Assembly: GCF_000003815.2 (NCBI RefSeq)
Contig: NC_049980.1
Coordinates: 12,282,591 to 12,346,590 of the forward strand
Direction: 5' to 3'
DNA: 64,000 nucleotides
DNA from: Branchiostoma floridae
Taxonomy: Eukaryota > Chordata > Leptocardii > Amphioxiformes > Branchiostomatidae
Positions 1-13,100 of the stretch are shown here, one piece after another (the stretch's first letter is position 1; each line of letters opens with the position of its first letter). Under the pieces are notes generated by a model. It had not been told where the DNA came from. It made no database searches and was given only the letters and a program-made list of their open reading frames with translations. The translations under genes were made by a program, and so were the position numbers.

Positions 1-849
1 CTACACAAAGATACATCAAACAAAGTCCTGTACTTCACTCACAGCTGTATTTTGAAGGATGCTTAAAATAAACGGAATCAAAAAGGAGACTTTTTGTATA
101 TGTGGGCTCATCTTCTTTGATTCTGTGGGCTCATCTTCTTTGATTCTCTATATTTGTTAAGAATGTTTATGTAAATATCTAATTAAGCACAAAGAGACTT
201 TAAAGTCAGCAGACAAGTTAGGTCCACAGGTATTCACATCAACAATATGTTATACCTGTGGACAATGTACAGTGTACCTGTAGTGAGCTGGATTCACCTG
301 AATAATATAAAGCATACCTGGTGTCATAGATTAGCTGCAGGTTGCAAAGAAAATCAATGCACAGCTCTACTCTTATCGTAGGGGGGGGGGGGGGGGGGGG
401 ATCTAAAGTAGCAGAGCAATATGACACAAGAGCAGTAACTAAGTTTCTGCATGCAAGCTTGCAACTTTATAAAGGTTAACATTTTTAGGGAGGAGATTTC
501 TTCAGAAAACTAAAATTCAACCTCTGAGAACATTTTGCTGTCCTCCTTCCTATGTTGCATGTGAAATACCAAGATTGCTATCTGAATATTATTGTCTTGT
601 TATCTTCATAAGGTATGCAGCCAGAAGAGGACATGTTGAAGGGATGGACATTTGCATTTGTTAGGATAATGCTGGTATCTTCTATAACATCACTGTATAA
701 AATGCTGGCTATGAGGTTTCCAAACAGGGTTCTTTGTTTCTAGATTTAACAAAAGAGGAAGGGGAAAAAATGAACCAGGCACACATCAACCCACTAGTGT
801 GGAGGGGAAAAAGCGTGGTTCATCTGGTATCCATGGCAACAGCAGACTC
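1..849. other. Downstream flank of FKBP1A; no gene seen
   Basis: This stretch lies 3' of the FKBP1A stop codon. It probably includes the 3' UTR, but I see no clear poly(A) signal on the minus strand. It contains a 20-base G homopolymer at 381-400 and a short direct repeat of TGTGGGCTCATCTTCTTTGA near 102-143. I see no coding exon. Confidence 0.5.
381..400. repeat. Poly-G homopolymer, 20 bases
   Basis: There are twenty consecutive G. The length may be unreliable in the assembly because homopolymers of this size are error-prone. Confidence 0.95.
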
Positions 850-3800
850 TCATAGAATCTTGAGAAGCTCCACATCGAAGATCAGGGTTGCGTTGGGTGG
901 AATAGTGAGACAGGTCAAGGTCAAATTGCAATAAAACATCAGGCTTAAAAAGGTACAGATTCAATACATAGAAAGTCTGTTAAGGAATTAAACTATGCAT
1001 GCATACTGAGATGTATCGTGGTTAATATATCACAAAGTTAAAGGCCCAGAGAGAAACAAAACACACTAAGTCTCCCACCACCCCGTCAAGAGACCGGTAA
1101 GCGGTAAGATAAGGTAAGTCATTGTGAGAAAGGATATACGCCAGGGTATCCCTTTGGGCCATATGCGTAGTCAGATGTGCAGGTCAGCTTGGCTCTCTGT
1201 CCCACGCTCATCTGAAACAGAAGTCCATTAGGTTACATGGAACACTAAGGTGCAGACAAGAACAATATAACTACAACTGATTTCAATGTATCGACTATAC
1301 ATACTGTGTGGCAGTGCTGATAGCAAACAGGCTCCGAAATGAGATAACTGTAACAGATGACTTGCAGTACCATTTCAAAACTAAACTTCAGCATTCTAAC
1401 TAAATAAAAACATCGAATGAAGTCTCCTCTCATGGTTGTTGATTCCACAACCTTGGATCTACATTAATGGGAGAACCCTCTTCCTGTGCTGCTTTGAATC
1501 TGTTGACTCAGACTTGGGACTACATTCTTGTCTTTGCAGCATATGTTGGCACAATACACTCTGGCATGTGTTTTGTAAGTTGTGAAGGACTTGGAAGTGA
1601 CGGTGTACCTTTTGGCTACTTTTAACCCTGTCAATGTTTTGCACACATATGTACATTGTATACTTATGTAAGAAAGGTTACATCATAATTCATTTGGACT
1701 GAGCTAAAATTAATGGTGTTTCACACAGCATAAGACAAAGCCAAGCATTTGCATGTACATTATGTAGTATATGTTTGTGGTTAAAGTTAAACCACTACCA
1801 GTTTGGAGGGCTAACATACCAAGGCTGTCTATGAGGTTAACAATTTGTAAAATGCCTTTCTTTCAGGCACGGGTACCAAACAAACAGTTTTAGCAACCAA
1901 ACTGTCTGGTATAATGGTTAATCCAAAATCATTTCCAATTAATATGAAATTTATATGAATGTTTCACCTCCACATATTAGGGGTGCAAGTGTTTCAAGTA
2001 TGTACATATTTCAATATTTGGTACATATTTGACTTCAATAATCTGCTTTTTCTAAAAAAAAACATGATCCATGTCTTACCTGAGCAACTCCCTCATCCCA
2101 GCCTGAAAAACAGAACATTTGTTATACTTTCAAATGTATTGCTCTACTATGTACGCGTAAAGATATAAAACATCTCTTTACCCCTGTCACTGTGAAGTTA
2201 AGTACCTCGAAAAATAAATGAATTCATAGTGCTAAAGAATTGGACAAAACTTTGGAAAAAAAAAATGACATTGAGTTTGCAAACTAAAGATGACATACAA
2301 AATTTTATATCTAAAGCTGGTCAGACCCTTACATTTGTCAAGCATATATTATATAGATAGATAAAGCACAATTGTACCTCTGATGACATCGCCCTTGCCT
2401 ACTTTAAAGGTGAAGGGTGTATTCCTGTCACGAGACGAGTCAAACTTCTTCCCATCTGTCAGAGTTCCTAGAAACATACATCCAAAAATGTCAATATTCC
2501 ACATTACAGTTCCTCTGGCAGACTGGCCAATGGCGTGTTAAAACACTGTCTATCTTAATTTCGCAGTTTTTGAAATGAACCATTCGCAGTCCACCACAAC
2601 TTGATGACACTGCATACATGCATTTCCAATGAATGCCTTTTAGTTGTGATGCCACATTTTGTCACTTCAAATCTTGTTACGATGTTTACGCTGTCTATCT
2701 TGAAAATCTAGCCATCTTGTTTTTTTTTGGTGCTACCTCATATTTTTGCACTCTGCATAGGATGTCATCCATAAAATTGACTTGCTGTGTCCTTAATTGC
2801 AAACACATGCCTTGATGTGACAAACTGAGAAAAGTCAGCACTAACAATCTAACTACTGTATCTATTGGTCTACCCCACTTGTGCAAACAATTCCAGACTT
2901 TGCTCAGGGTAAAAACTTACAAATCTATCAGTTGTTTTGTTCTTTTGGCATCTTGGAAAAACATGTATCATCAAAGTAAATAACATTAGAGCTCAAAATA
3001 CTAGCTGATTAAGTGCATGTAGAATTAACATTGTGCAGGTGCAAGAATTTAGATACAACTAACTTACATGTAATATGCAACTACTGTAGTACTAGTCATG
3101 TACTACTATGTGTTGCTGTAATGTTTGCTAGCACTTGGGCGAAAAAGAGTTGTAAACAGTTCCTTGGGTTGTCCAAACAAGTCAATGTACCTCCGCAGGA
3201 AACTGAACATAGCTGAAAAGTGGCATTCACTTACTGTAAATCTTAAAATGTTTAGTGTTTTCTTTCTATTTTTTTTCTCTGGTACTACAGACCGGTTACA
3301 ACCACAAACTTGAATTGGCAGAAAGCAAAAAATGCTTTTTCACTCCTATCATGAACTCAGGTTCCTGTGAATATAAATGAATTTACAGTATGAAAAAGTG
3401 GGAGTGGCCTACAGCATCAAAAATGTGAATTCCCAACCCTGGTATTTGGGACATATCCCCTAACACCAAGCTGAGTCTGATTATCTGATGATCAACATTG
3501 CCATGTCTACAGCTGGGGTGTAGACATTTCCTCTCTGTGGTGTAGAGAGGAACTTACTGGAACAAATGTCACATATTTGACATAGCTTCCATTTATAGTT
3601 CTTCAATATATGAGTAATTATATTTCAGCCATACCACAGGTATGGCTGAAATATATCGTATTTGTAATGTTTCTTCTTCTTCTTCTTTCTCCTGTCAAAT
3701 TTTCAAAGCGAATCGTCTCCCTCGTTCTTGGACCGAATGATCTGAATGCTAGAGTGGCCCAATACCCCCAGGTGTTTATTTCTCATCTTTTTCATGTCTG

Positions 3801-4556
3801 CTTCTAAAATGATTTTATTGAGGTTTTATGGTAATTTTTTACCAAAACAGTATATGGACATAAAGGACATGGTCTGGTAAACTATGGGTTCTAGGTTCAA
3901 ACCCCATTCATGTCCTGATGAGTAGTGCCTGGGGTGGGGAGCTGTGCCCCTGGAAACGGTCTGGTATCCAGGCTAGAGACAAATACTAGCACTGTACTAT
4001 AGTTGACTTACTAAAACAAATTCTGGGGACTGACTAGAGATATGTGTTAACCTTTAACTGAAGTAACTGATTGTGTGGCATGTACGTAACATGTATATAA
4101 TTTGATGTGGTTGCGAGGTAAGCTCACGTGACACGTGCAAGTGTTAGTGTTACATACAAGCTGACACGGGAACTTTCATAGCTGGCATACCTTGCACTTT
4201 GAGCCCGTTAAACAACAAATTATCTGAACTAATCTCACAACAAAGCAAATCAAGGAATAAAGGAGTAGAATAATAAAACGCAAAACGTTACAATTGCTGA
4301 AATATCTGCTAGATGATACACTAAGCCTCCAGACCATGTCGCCCCCCTCCCCACGCACCCCACCCTCCAACTTACCAGTGTAGTGCACCTCGACCGTCTG
4401 TCCCTTTTTTGGAAAGGTTTGGCCTGGAAATGCAAAAGAGGAGAAATCAGCATGCTTCAAGTAGACCACAAAACACGGAACTTCACGTCAGTTGGAAAAA
4501 TGTCTAGATCTGATCTTACCATCGCCTGGGTTTATAGTTTCGACTTGGACTCCCAT
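850..4556 (-). CDS. FKBP1A: FK506-binding protein 1A (FKBP12), peptidyl-prolyl isomerase
   Basis: Six coding exons on the minus strand join in frame: 4520-4556, 4376-4423, 2378-2467, 2080-2102, 1138-1211 and 850-904. They give 108 aa, exactly the usual FKBP12 length. The product starts [13 protein letters not shown] and ends FDVELLKIL, very close to vertebrate FKBP1A. The FK506-pocket residues are present: Tyr in VHYTG, Phe-Asp in KKFDSSRDR, Val-Ile in GDVIRGW, the pocket Trp, and Tyr in DYAYG. FKBP12 is a cytosolic prolyl cis-trans isomerase that binds FK506/rapamycin and stabilises ryanodine receptors and TGF-beta type I receptors (family knowledge). Exon 4 is only 23 bp (GWDEGVAQ). The first four introns are GT-AG. 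The fifth, 905-1137, starts ATATCCTTTC and ends CAC, which fits a U12-type AT-AC intron; only that junction restores GVIPPNATL. The next gene in this orientation is far away. Confidence 0.96.
905..1137 (-). other. FKBP1A: U12-type AT-AC intron in FKBP1A
   Basis: Read on the minus strand, this 233-bp intron begins ATATCCTTTC, the minor-spliceosome AT-AC donor consensus. It ends CCTTGACCTGTCTCAC, which supplies the U12 branch motif CCTTGAC with its branch A 10 nt before the end of the intron, and a terminal AC. Splicing here gives GYPG-VIPPN as in FKBP12. No AG acceptor lies near the last exon, and reading through the donor gives a premature stop after VYPFSQ. Confidence 0.9.
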
Positions 4557-4988
4557 TTTTGCAGTGACTGGTGCAGCTCGGCTGACGAATTTGATGAAGA
4601 CTCACCTAGGGGTTTTCGACAATACTCAAACATCCGTAGATGCTCAATACATTGAACAAAAAAATAAGTACCGTGGTACATATAGAGAAAATCAAAAGTC
4701 AACTCGTGGGACCCGTGTTTTCTTTACATAAAGTAGTATTTCTTCGGATAGAGCGATAAAAATTATCTTTGCTTTTAAAACTCTATCACACCCTCAGCAT
4801 ATGCAAACCCAACCATAGCCAGAAGGTCCCGGATGTAATCATTCACAGCCTTCCAAACTTGTCAAACTGGTAGGCCATGCATAGTAGTACAGGTTTATGT
4901 ATTAGTAACGTTACTGAGGCGGTATTTCAGTATCTACTAAAAGAAGTAGCAAATGGCCAAAATGTTTCGAGATCTAATTGAGATAACG

Positions 4989-6090
4989 TTAACATAAACA
5001 ACTTAACTTTTTGCTGTTCTCTTCGCCAAGAAGAGTATGTTTTTGTCGACTTGGGTCTGTATGTAACGTTAGGTCAACAGCATATAACTCGAGAAATTGT
5101 GGATGGAACTTTGTGATTTTTGGTAGGTGTGTAGCGGTTGTCGAAAGGAATGCCAAGTTTGAAAACGGTTTAACTGGCGTTTTCCTACGGTACTGCAGCG
5201 AGCTTGGTATGTTTTTTGTGGTTTGTTTTGGGCAGCATAAGTCAAAATCTAGCTGGGCGATTTTCACGAAACTTGGTAGGTGTGTAGCGGTTTTGGAGAG
5301 GAAGATCAAGGGCGAAAATGGTTTACCTGGCTCTTACCTACGGTGCTGTAGCGGGATTTGTATGTAAGTGCGTTTGTCTGTATGCAAGATAACTCGAGAA
5401 CCCTTGAATGGATCCTGATTATATTTGTTAGGGGGTTAGGAAAACGAAGGTCAAGTTCGATAATGGGCACCCTAGTGGCTGCCTAAGGTACTGCTGCAAA
5501 ACTTTTAATTTTGACACTTCGTGTTCTGGACATGCTGTGGTCATGATTTTTGTGGTAGATAGCCCTTAGAACAGAGAGTAAGTGCTGTGAGTTTGGACCC
5601 CCTAGCGGCTTTTTGGGAACTGCAGGCACCGATTTCCGTTCAAACTTTGGACGAGAATAACTCGAGAACGTGTAAACGGATCATCAGGATTTTCGGTCTG
5701 TAGATAGAATGAGTGATGACTTATACAATGTAATACTAATTATGCAAATCAGTAGCTAATTTGCATAATTAATGAGGAAAGTTCATAAATCCATGCAAAC
5801 AGCATATAACTCAAGAAGCTGCGTATGGATTTTCATGATATTTAGTATTTAAGTAGCGGTTGCGGAAAGGAAGGTTGTGTTCGAAAATAGTTGACGTAGC
5901 ATTTTCCGTTAGGACGGTAGCGGGCCGAGTGTGTGCGTCCGTTTGTTTGTGGAATGCATAACTCGAGAAGCCTTGAAAAAATCCTGATAATATTTGGTAG
6001 GTGGGTAGGGGTCAGGAAAACGAAGATAAATTATGATAGTGGCCCCCCTAGCGGCTTCCTAAGGTACTGCAGCAAAACTTATTAACAGAA
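4989..6090. repeat. Degenerate dispersed repeat built of related subunits
   Basis: Related phrases recur several times at spacings of about 200-550 bp: AACTCGAGAA, a stretch around TTTGGTAGGTGTGTAGCGGTT, and CCCCTAGCGGCTTCCTAAGG. A paired motif near 5736-5775 places ATGCAAAT opposite ATTTGCAT. The same phrases occur at 60549-61600 inside the KY-TIR gene, so this is a dispersed family. It has no coding capacity that I can support. Confidence 0.6.
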
Positions 6091-6139
6091 ATAAACTGTG
6101 CTCTATATATCTCATTTTGACCTATATCTATGGACACAG

Positions 6140-6252
6140 CTGTTATACAGATGGTTTGCTGGAGGACGCCCTTACACTGGGGACAAAGTCTTTGACAAGC
6201 ATGAAATTCTGATTGACCAGGGATGCTACCATGTCATCTGTCAGGTCACAGT
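6140..6252 (-). other. Possible orphan terminal exon or coding remnant
   Basis: On the minus strand a splice-acceptor-like CCAG (about 6254) is followed by an open frame reading DLTDDMVASLVNQ, with VKDFVPSVRASS further on, and a stop at about 6140. The plus strand of the same interval is also open and reads WFAGGRPYTGDKVFDKHE after an ACAG. I recognise neither and found no partner exon on either side. It may be a captured gene fragment next to the repeat. Confidence 0.2.
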
Positions 6253-7423
6253 CTGGTTTTTGGTAATATTTGTGTGTTTGTGAGGAACATAGTTCATGCA
6301 GTCATTTGCTATTTAGTAATACATGAATAAGACCTTAAAGTCTTAAATAAAGGCATGATTATTTGGCGAAGAGATGGGTTCGTTGAACTCTAGTTTCTCA
6401 TGTTTTTATATTCATACCTTGCCTCTACTAGCCTCCATAGCAGGCTCTCTATGGACTTTTTTGGCACTTTTGCTGGCCATTTCTTTTTGTACTGAGTCGC
6501 CAAATGATATTAGCCTTTTCGAGTGTCGCATTGTGAATGTTTCTCATTGATTGTGAAATAGATGTTATTATTTGCATAACGTTAAATATGTATCAGTTAA
6601 TCATCTTCTCGACCGAATAATGGAACGGCCGTTCGTTCAAAGTACTCGTGGCGGTATTGCATTATCTAGTAAGCAATGGAAACTTCTGTTTTGCCCAAGT
6701 ATAAAATCACCGTCACTTGCTCATTCACTATGCTAATTTATTAATAGGTCGTCATTTGCTTTTTCTTAAGCCTGACTAAATAAAGTCTATTCACGCGCGC
6801 TCTATCGAATGTTCGCGAAGGAAACACAAACTAGGGATATCCAGAATTCCGGTGCCGTAGGTCCACAGATTGACAGGACTAGCCTCTACCAGGCTCCGCG
6901 GAGAGCGGGACAAATAGAATTTAGGCCAGGGCCTGGGGAGTCGGTCGGGCACCCACTCCCTATCATCTGAGACCTTAAGGCCGCCCGACTCCCCCTACAT
7001 TCTCCAATTTCTGCTATTCCTGCTATTCCATTTCCAGCAATCATGATTTAGCTGGGGTTTACATGGATGATTTCACAAACAATAAGAGATTATCGCCTGG
7101 TAAATCAAACACAATAAATCAGACACGTGTTGTGTTCAGAATTATAATAATTTGTCTTTCAATTTGAAATGCAGTTATCTTACAAGTTACAACAAAAAGT
7201 TATTCTTTTTCTGTTTATTGTTCCTCATCAAAGACGACAGTTATTTTTTTAATAAAGAATATCATTCCAAAGTTACCTGATAAAATGAGGTTGATGTGAT
7301 GCTTTTTTAGGTGCTATGCTTGTCATTTCCATTCATGTATCTTGATTGAGATTAACGTGAACGTCCACATGACATCTAATTGTTCGCTGGGTAACGTTAA
7401 ATGTGTAAACGAATTAATTTTCT

Positions 7424-7665
7424 TCTTTGCACTTCGAGCTCAAGCCATCGGTATAACGTTATTTCAATTGAAAGAAAGCGAGAGAGAAAGACAGGGAGAA
7501 AGAAACTTAGTAATACATAAGTGATCATGAAGAGATATCTCTACAGATAGGTCATTTATTCTTTGCACTTCGGGCTCAAGCCCTCGGTATAACGTTATTT
7601 CAATTGAATGAAAGCGAGAGAGAAAGACAGGGAGAAAGAAACTTACAAATGAAGAGATATCTCTA
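7424..7665. repeat. Imperfect tandem duplication, about 110-130 bp units
   Basis: Copy 1 (about 7424-7552) and copy 2 (about 7560-7665) share the run from TTTGCACTTCG through GGTATAACGTTATTTCAATT to GAGAAAGACAGGGAGAAAGA, and then AGAGATATCTCTA. They differ by a few substitutions and one internal indel, so the duplication is fairly recent. Confidence 0.85.
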
Positions 7666-10150
7666 TAGGCCCCAAACAGCCAAATAAACAAGACAAACAA
7701 GAAATTTACCGCGGTGCTTGCAGACGCCCGGGCGCTCATGAATATTGATCAGCCTCAGCTGTTAGCAGGAACACAGTCATGGAACCAAACATCGCACAAT
7801 CATGAAGCTACCATGATTTGGGTTTTCTACTGTGACCAACGACAGACTGTCGTTTTAATCAATTTCACAAAGACTGAGCTAAACGAGGACATCTTTCCTC
7901 TTCGTTGATTGGCTGACCTAGATGATGCAATTAGCGCGGTTACAAGCAGACCGCCGCTGCAGGTGCGGTCTAACTGAAGCCATGGCCGTCATGTCACCGT
8001 AGGACGACGAAATCACTCGTTGTATACTCGTTGTAATACCGTTGTATCAGGTTTGGGGCCCAGGAACCACATTGATGCGTAGCATCCGTCCCTAACTTGT
8101 GATGTTAACTGCGACAGTCAATGTGACTCTCGTGATTATGTCAGCATCTTAGAATACAAAAGCGTTTACAACTTGTTCCCTAGCAGGCACCGATATTGTT
8201 GCCATTAATAGGAGAGGCACTTAACACCTATTTCCAGACTTGAGTCAGGTGAAAGTACATATATAGGCCATAGCCCTACGTACATGATCCAGGGATTGAA
8301 AGTCGGAGGCTCCGTATTTGAGCCGGAGAGGCATACACTTCGAGAACTAAATTCCACCACTCATCATCCAGAAGATCTGCGCTGGTCAGTGCATGGGGCC
8401 ACCGCGCTTTTATTGTTTTCAGGATTTTTTTTTCGCCCTTGCACATTAGTTTTGGGGTCTCCGGAGAATGTCATCCATAAAGATAAGTCAGTGTGGCCTT
8501 AACGTTAACGTTATATCAGTTATGGAAAAGAAACAGCGGATTAGTTAAACCAGCATATGCAGCTTGTACATGATGTAGAAATGGTGTGTTGCGCCAAAAG
8601 GCGATTTACCGGTCATGCGAAACAAGCAAATAAATGGCTTTGTCGTTTGTAAACACGCACACAACGTGTACAACGGGGTTAAAGTTGAGTGACACCAGGT
8701 GAGTGACAGGAAACTACCACGCCCACACACAAAGTGTTTAGCATGGGTGCTGGCCATTTGTAACCAGGCGGATCAATGGTAACAGGTGTTTGAAGTTTCA
8801 CGGTGCTAGACGAATATTAACAGCGGCTTCACACCAGTTACGGTAATATGATCCAATGACGCCAAAAAAAAAAAACCAATTTCAATAGCTGGAAGTAACT
8901 CAGGACCCTTTCTATATTCAATATTGAAGACAAGCCGAGACAAGGTAAGATCTTGTTTTGAATCGTTCTTTTTAGCATACTTCGGCCGAGTGGAATCAAT
9001 CGCGAAATGACCTCCATTCATTCATTACGCTTAACATATGCCTGATTGTAGCTCTGTTCTTCTTTAAATTTTCTGTAAAAGTGGCACTGCAGGCAACAAA
9101 ATTATACCCCCCTCCCATTCCTTTTGAATTTGATACCTTATTCATAATCATTATCATAATAAACTAAATAAACTAAACTAAATTAAATTCACATTTAGCA
9201 TTGTCTTGGACTAGGCTGTGAACAAACAGGTGTACCAGAATCCATTGAAGTTAACACACTCAGGCATCTGGACCTGTGATTCGTAAGATTCGTGACTAAA
9301 ATTGCTTTTGGATGGCCAACATTGATACTTCCGGTTTAGTTCTGAATATATGCACCTGTTTATCAAAATCATTTATAGAACAAGTCACCTTTCTGGCCTA
9401 GTCAGTTGCTAACCAACAAGTTGGGCATGAATAAACTTGTCATTAATTGCTCATTATTTGCTTCATTTAATTGTTTCATTAGTCAATCATGCTGATCAAA
9501 GTGTAAAATTGACACATAATAATGTTCTAATAACATATCATGACTTAGAAACAAAATTTAATAGGATTTATCATCAGCAATATGCCATAAAATTCAGCCC
9601 CCAAAATAAGTGGGTCTAAGTCATTAGGATAACTGCCTAACAAAATAAGCCAATAACACTAACTGGTTGATATCAGATAAGTTAATTCATCAAGACAATA
9701 TGTAGTCAATTGATTAGTAAGTTAGCTTAACTGATTACTTGTCAATTACAAAAGCAGCTATTGACAACAACCTCTGTGAAGACTTACCTTAGATTCTCCC
9801 ATGAAGACTCACAACACATTATTTACAACACAACATTATCACCAAAAACTTTAAATAAAGTTTTCTGCATAATCAACCAACTCTGACTTTTGGCCTTCCC
9901 TGTCTCCGACATATCTTATGTTTGCATTATACATGTAACGTTATTGTCTTTATATTTCAGATATTGTTATGTCACAGAAATATTTCATTTTTTTTTTGCT
10001 TTCAAACCTCATCGCTCATGATAAGTTCCTTTATTTTGTTCTTGATTATCCTTTGTTATAAAACATTATTGACAACATTCTTCTTTTTTCCTCATCAGAA
10101 AATCGGATGGACATGACTTGTTTACTTTAATGCTGTCCAACTGAAGGGAC

Positions 10151-13100
10151 ATGATGCACTGGGGAAAGACCAAATTGCAGAAACTGTTGCTCATTCTTGT
10201 TGGAATTTGGATTTTATGGCTTCTTTGCGAGCAGACATTACATTGGTACAGAAAAGGCAGAATCAAGTTGAAAGACACCGGGCGTCCAGTACATTCTGTG
10301 GTTCAAACTGATATTCATGAGTCTGTGCATTCTTCCTTCCCTCCCCTTCCAATACACAAAGGTATATATTTCATTATCAATGTTTGATGGTTTTATCTTT
10401 TACAGGGTTTTGGTAGTACAAACTATAAACAGACAGTGTATCATGTTTTTTTCTTCAGACTGACAGGTCCTTTCTTTATATTTAATCTTAATATAATGTT
10501 TTATTGGATAATGTGGCATCTACTGAGACATAAAGATGATGACAAGTATAGCCTCCTTGGTAATGATAAGTATTTTCAGGTCAAGTAAGTGATTCAAGAT
10601 TTTTTATGATATGAGTTAATGTTAAGTTTTATAGAAAGTTTGTTTAAATAACTTGGTCTACATTTTGCCTATATTGTAGTAATTTTTAGCCATAGCCATT
10701 AGAGCTGATCACCAATAACAGATATAAACACAATAATTGCTCACATATGCTTGAAAGTGTCAAATTATGATTAATGACACTTAGTTCAGATTTTGTAGCA
10801 GAAAAGTAATTTATATATCGAGAGACAACCAGCTTGAATGCTGATTCAGAAACATTTTGAAGAATCAATATTAATCAACTTGAAAACTTGAAAACTGTCC
10901 ATGATTGATTTCCAGAGTCTACAGTACATTTGACAGTTGAGAAGGAGACAAAGGACCCAGCGACATCAACTTTGGACAATAACAGGTGGGAAATATGTCA
11001 AGTAGACCCGATTTTCTTACAACAGTCATGTGCAATCATGATATTTGAATTGCTTTTTCACATCAATTAAAGTGATGATACATTTATTGTGTTTATTACA
11101 CATGGGTCTTTGTTGACTTGTTTTGTACTTCAGGACAGAAGCATACTCCCCAGGCACTTGTATCAAAGGTTTTGTACAGAGAAAATTCAGAGAATCTATG
11201 CCAAGGTATGTCTAACAGTAACTGATTGAATGAAATTCAAGTCTTCCATATTGTTCCTATTCTGCTAATTTGTATATATCGTTGTATGCAGAGGTTGAAT
11301 ATCTGTAGTGCAGCATAATTTTTTTGTTTTGTTTTAATATATGTAACTTAGGAGCAACTTCAAAATTAACTGCCAGTGGAAATATTTAATGATATTAATT
11401 GGCAAAAACAGAAGTCTTAGAACTTTTGTTGACATAGCATTGGAAGTAAATCATTAAATCATTGCCACAAATTGTTCTTCCAGATTTGACCCTGACATGC
11501 ACCTGTTCATCACCAACAACTTTAGAAAGTGGGGTGTGCTGGGTAAATACAGCAAAGGACTGCCATTTGATTTCTCTCACTCAAACTGTAAGCATTGCTT
11601 CATTCTGATTATAACTTGTGGCCAAAAAACTCAATAAGTCATTTTTACACACAGATATGCAAAAATGTGGGGGGGTACTCTGTACCATTGGGGTATACGT
11701 ATTTAGTCATTCAGCCCAAAAATGACACGGATTGATTTGATGCTCTGTTACCGGAGGAGGTGACAAAACATAAGGAAAGACACATTTCACTCCCCTACCT
11801 ATATAAAGATATGGTGAAGCGAATTCTAAAAATAGATAATTCAATTATCGTGTTCAATGATGGGAATTTCATTTTTGTGGTATTTGAGGCAATACATTGA
11901 ACTTTAAAAGAAATACTAGATCCCTCTTTTAAGTCCAGATAATAAATCTGGCTATTACATTAAGAGTTCCAAATGAAATACTTAATTATAATATCAGTTG
12001 ATATTAAACTGTTAAATTCATTGTTCATTTTGACAGTGTTTAGGTTGAACACCCTGTTGAAGCTCCTTCCCACTACATGGAGGCCAGTCATCAAAAGGTA
12101 AATGTTTTTCCACTTTATACTACAGTATGATAACTTCTGTTGCCTGGTAACTGATGAAATAGAACCATCTATTCATATTCAGCTCAGATTTACAGCTTTT
12201 AATGTTTGTGTTTCTGGTCAGACTCTCTATGACACTTATCACAAATGATGATATTTACCAATGAAGTATTTTTTTATATCCAGCATTACAGAGATTTTAT
12301 TTTGTAACATACTAGGTTGTCTAAGTATGATAATTTTAGTATGAAATGTAGAGAGGATGAAGGCAGAGTCATATCTGAATCATTGATTATTGTAAACTTA
12401 ACTTTTGTTTTCATGATATTGACAGTGATAGTGGGTGCAGACGATGTTTGGTTCTGGGCAATTCTGGAGCACTCCTGGACAAAGGGCTTGGACGGGTAAT
12501 AGATGGCTATGATGTAGTTATAAGGTAGGTTTGCACACAATCTCCCATTCATTGTATCATATTCATAGTATTTATAAAATTGTATCACAATCTTGCTATA
12601 CATGTATATTGTTGTGATAGTTTGTAGCTAGCCCTAGCCCTAGCCCTAGCCTATATAGCCGCTATACTCCACTATACTAAAAACTCCAATATCATGTTTA
12701 ATTTAGTTGTAAGTGATGCGAATTTGTCAAATTTGTGACATTGGGATTAGGTATAGATAGATTTGGGCACGAAAAGGTATGAGATCGTGGAACTCCATTT
12801 TCTCTTTTCCTGGGCAGGATGAATGACGCTCCCGTCAAAGGTTATGAGAGCGATGTGGGGTCTCGGACCGACTTTCGCTTTTTTTACCCGGAGAGTTCAA
12901 CTTTGAACCAGGCCGACCTTGACTCTGGTACCTACTATGTTGTTGTTATGTACAAGAGCAATGACTTGAATTGGCTGCAAGCTGTCCTCACTAAGGTACG
13001 GCATTAGGAATGAGATCCTATAGACAAACACCATTCATAAAGAGTCTGTGAATTCAAAACCATAATTGTTTTTGGCCTGTGTGCTTGTTTTTCTTACTGT

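Larger units (their letters stand above)
4557..10150. other. Intergenic region between FKBP1A and the sialyltransferase gene
   Basis: These 5.6 kb between divergently oriented genes carry no convincing gene. They hold a degenerate repeat block (about 4990-6090), a possible small coding remnant (6140-6252), a palindrome-rich stretch (6860-7040), a tandem duplication (7424-7665) and an AT-rich tail before the sialyltransferase. The FKBP1A promoter must lie just above 4556, but I recognise no core element there. Confidence 0.6.

Noticed and set aside
3861-3920. tRNA-like box B (GGTTCAAACCCC) suggesting a tRNA gene or tRNA-derived SINE
   Set aside because: No convincing box A, cloverleaf or poly(A)-like tail at a proper distance.
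4989-5367. Open frames of 106-118 codons on both strands
   Set aside because: They lie in the degenerate repeat block and share phrases with the element at 60549-61600.
12628-12651. Interstitial telomere repeat
   Set aside because: The unit is CTAGCC, not CCCTAA, and only about four copies are present.
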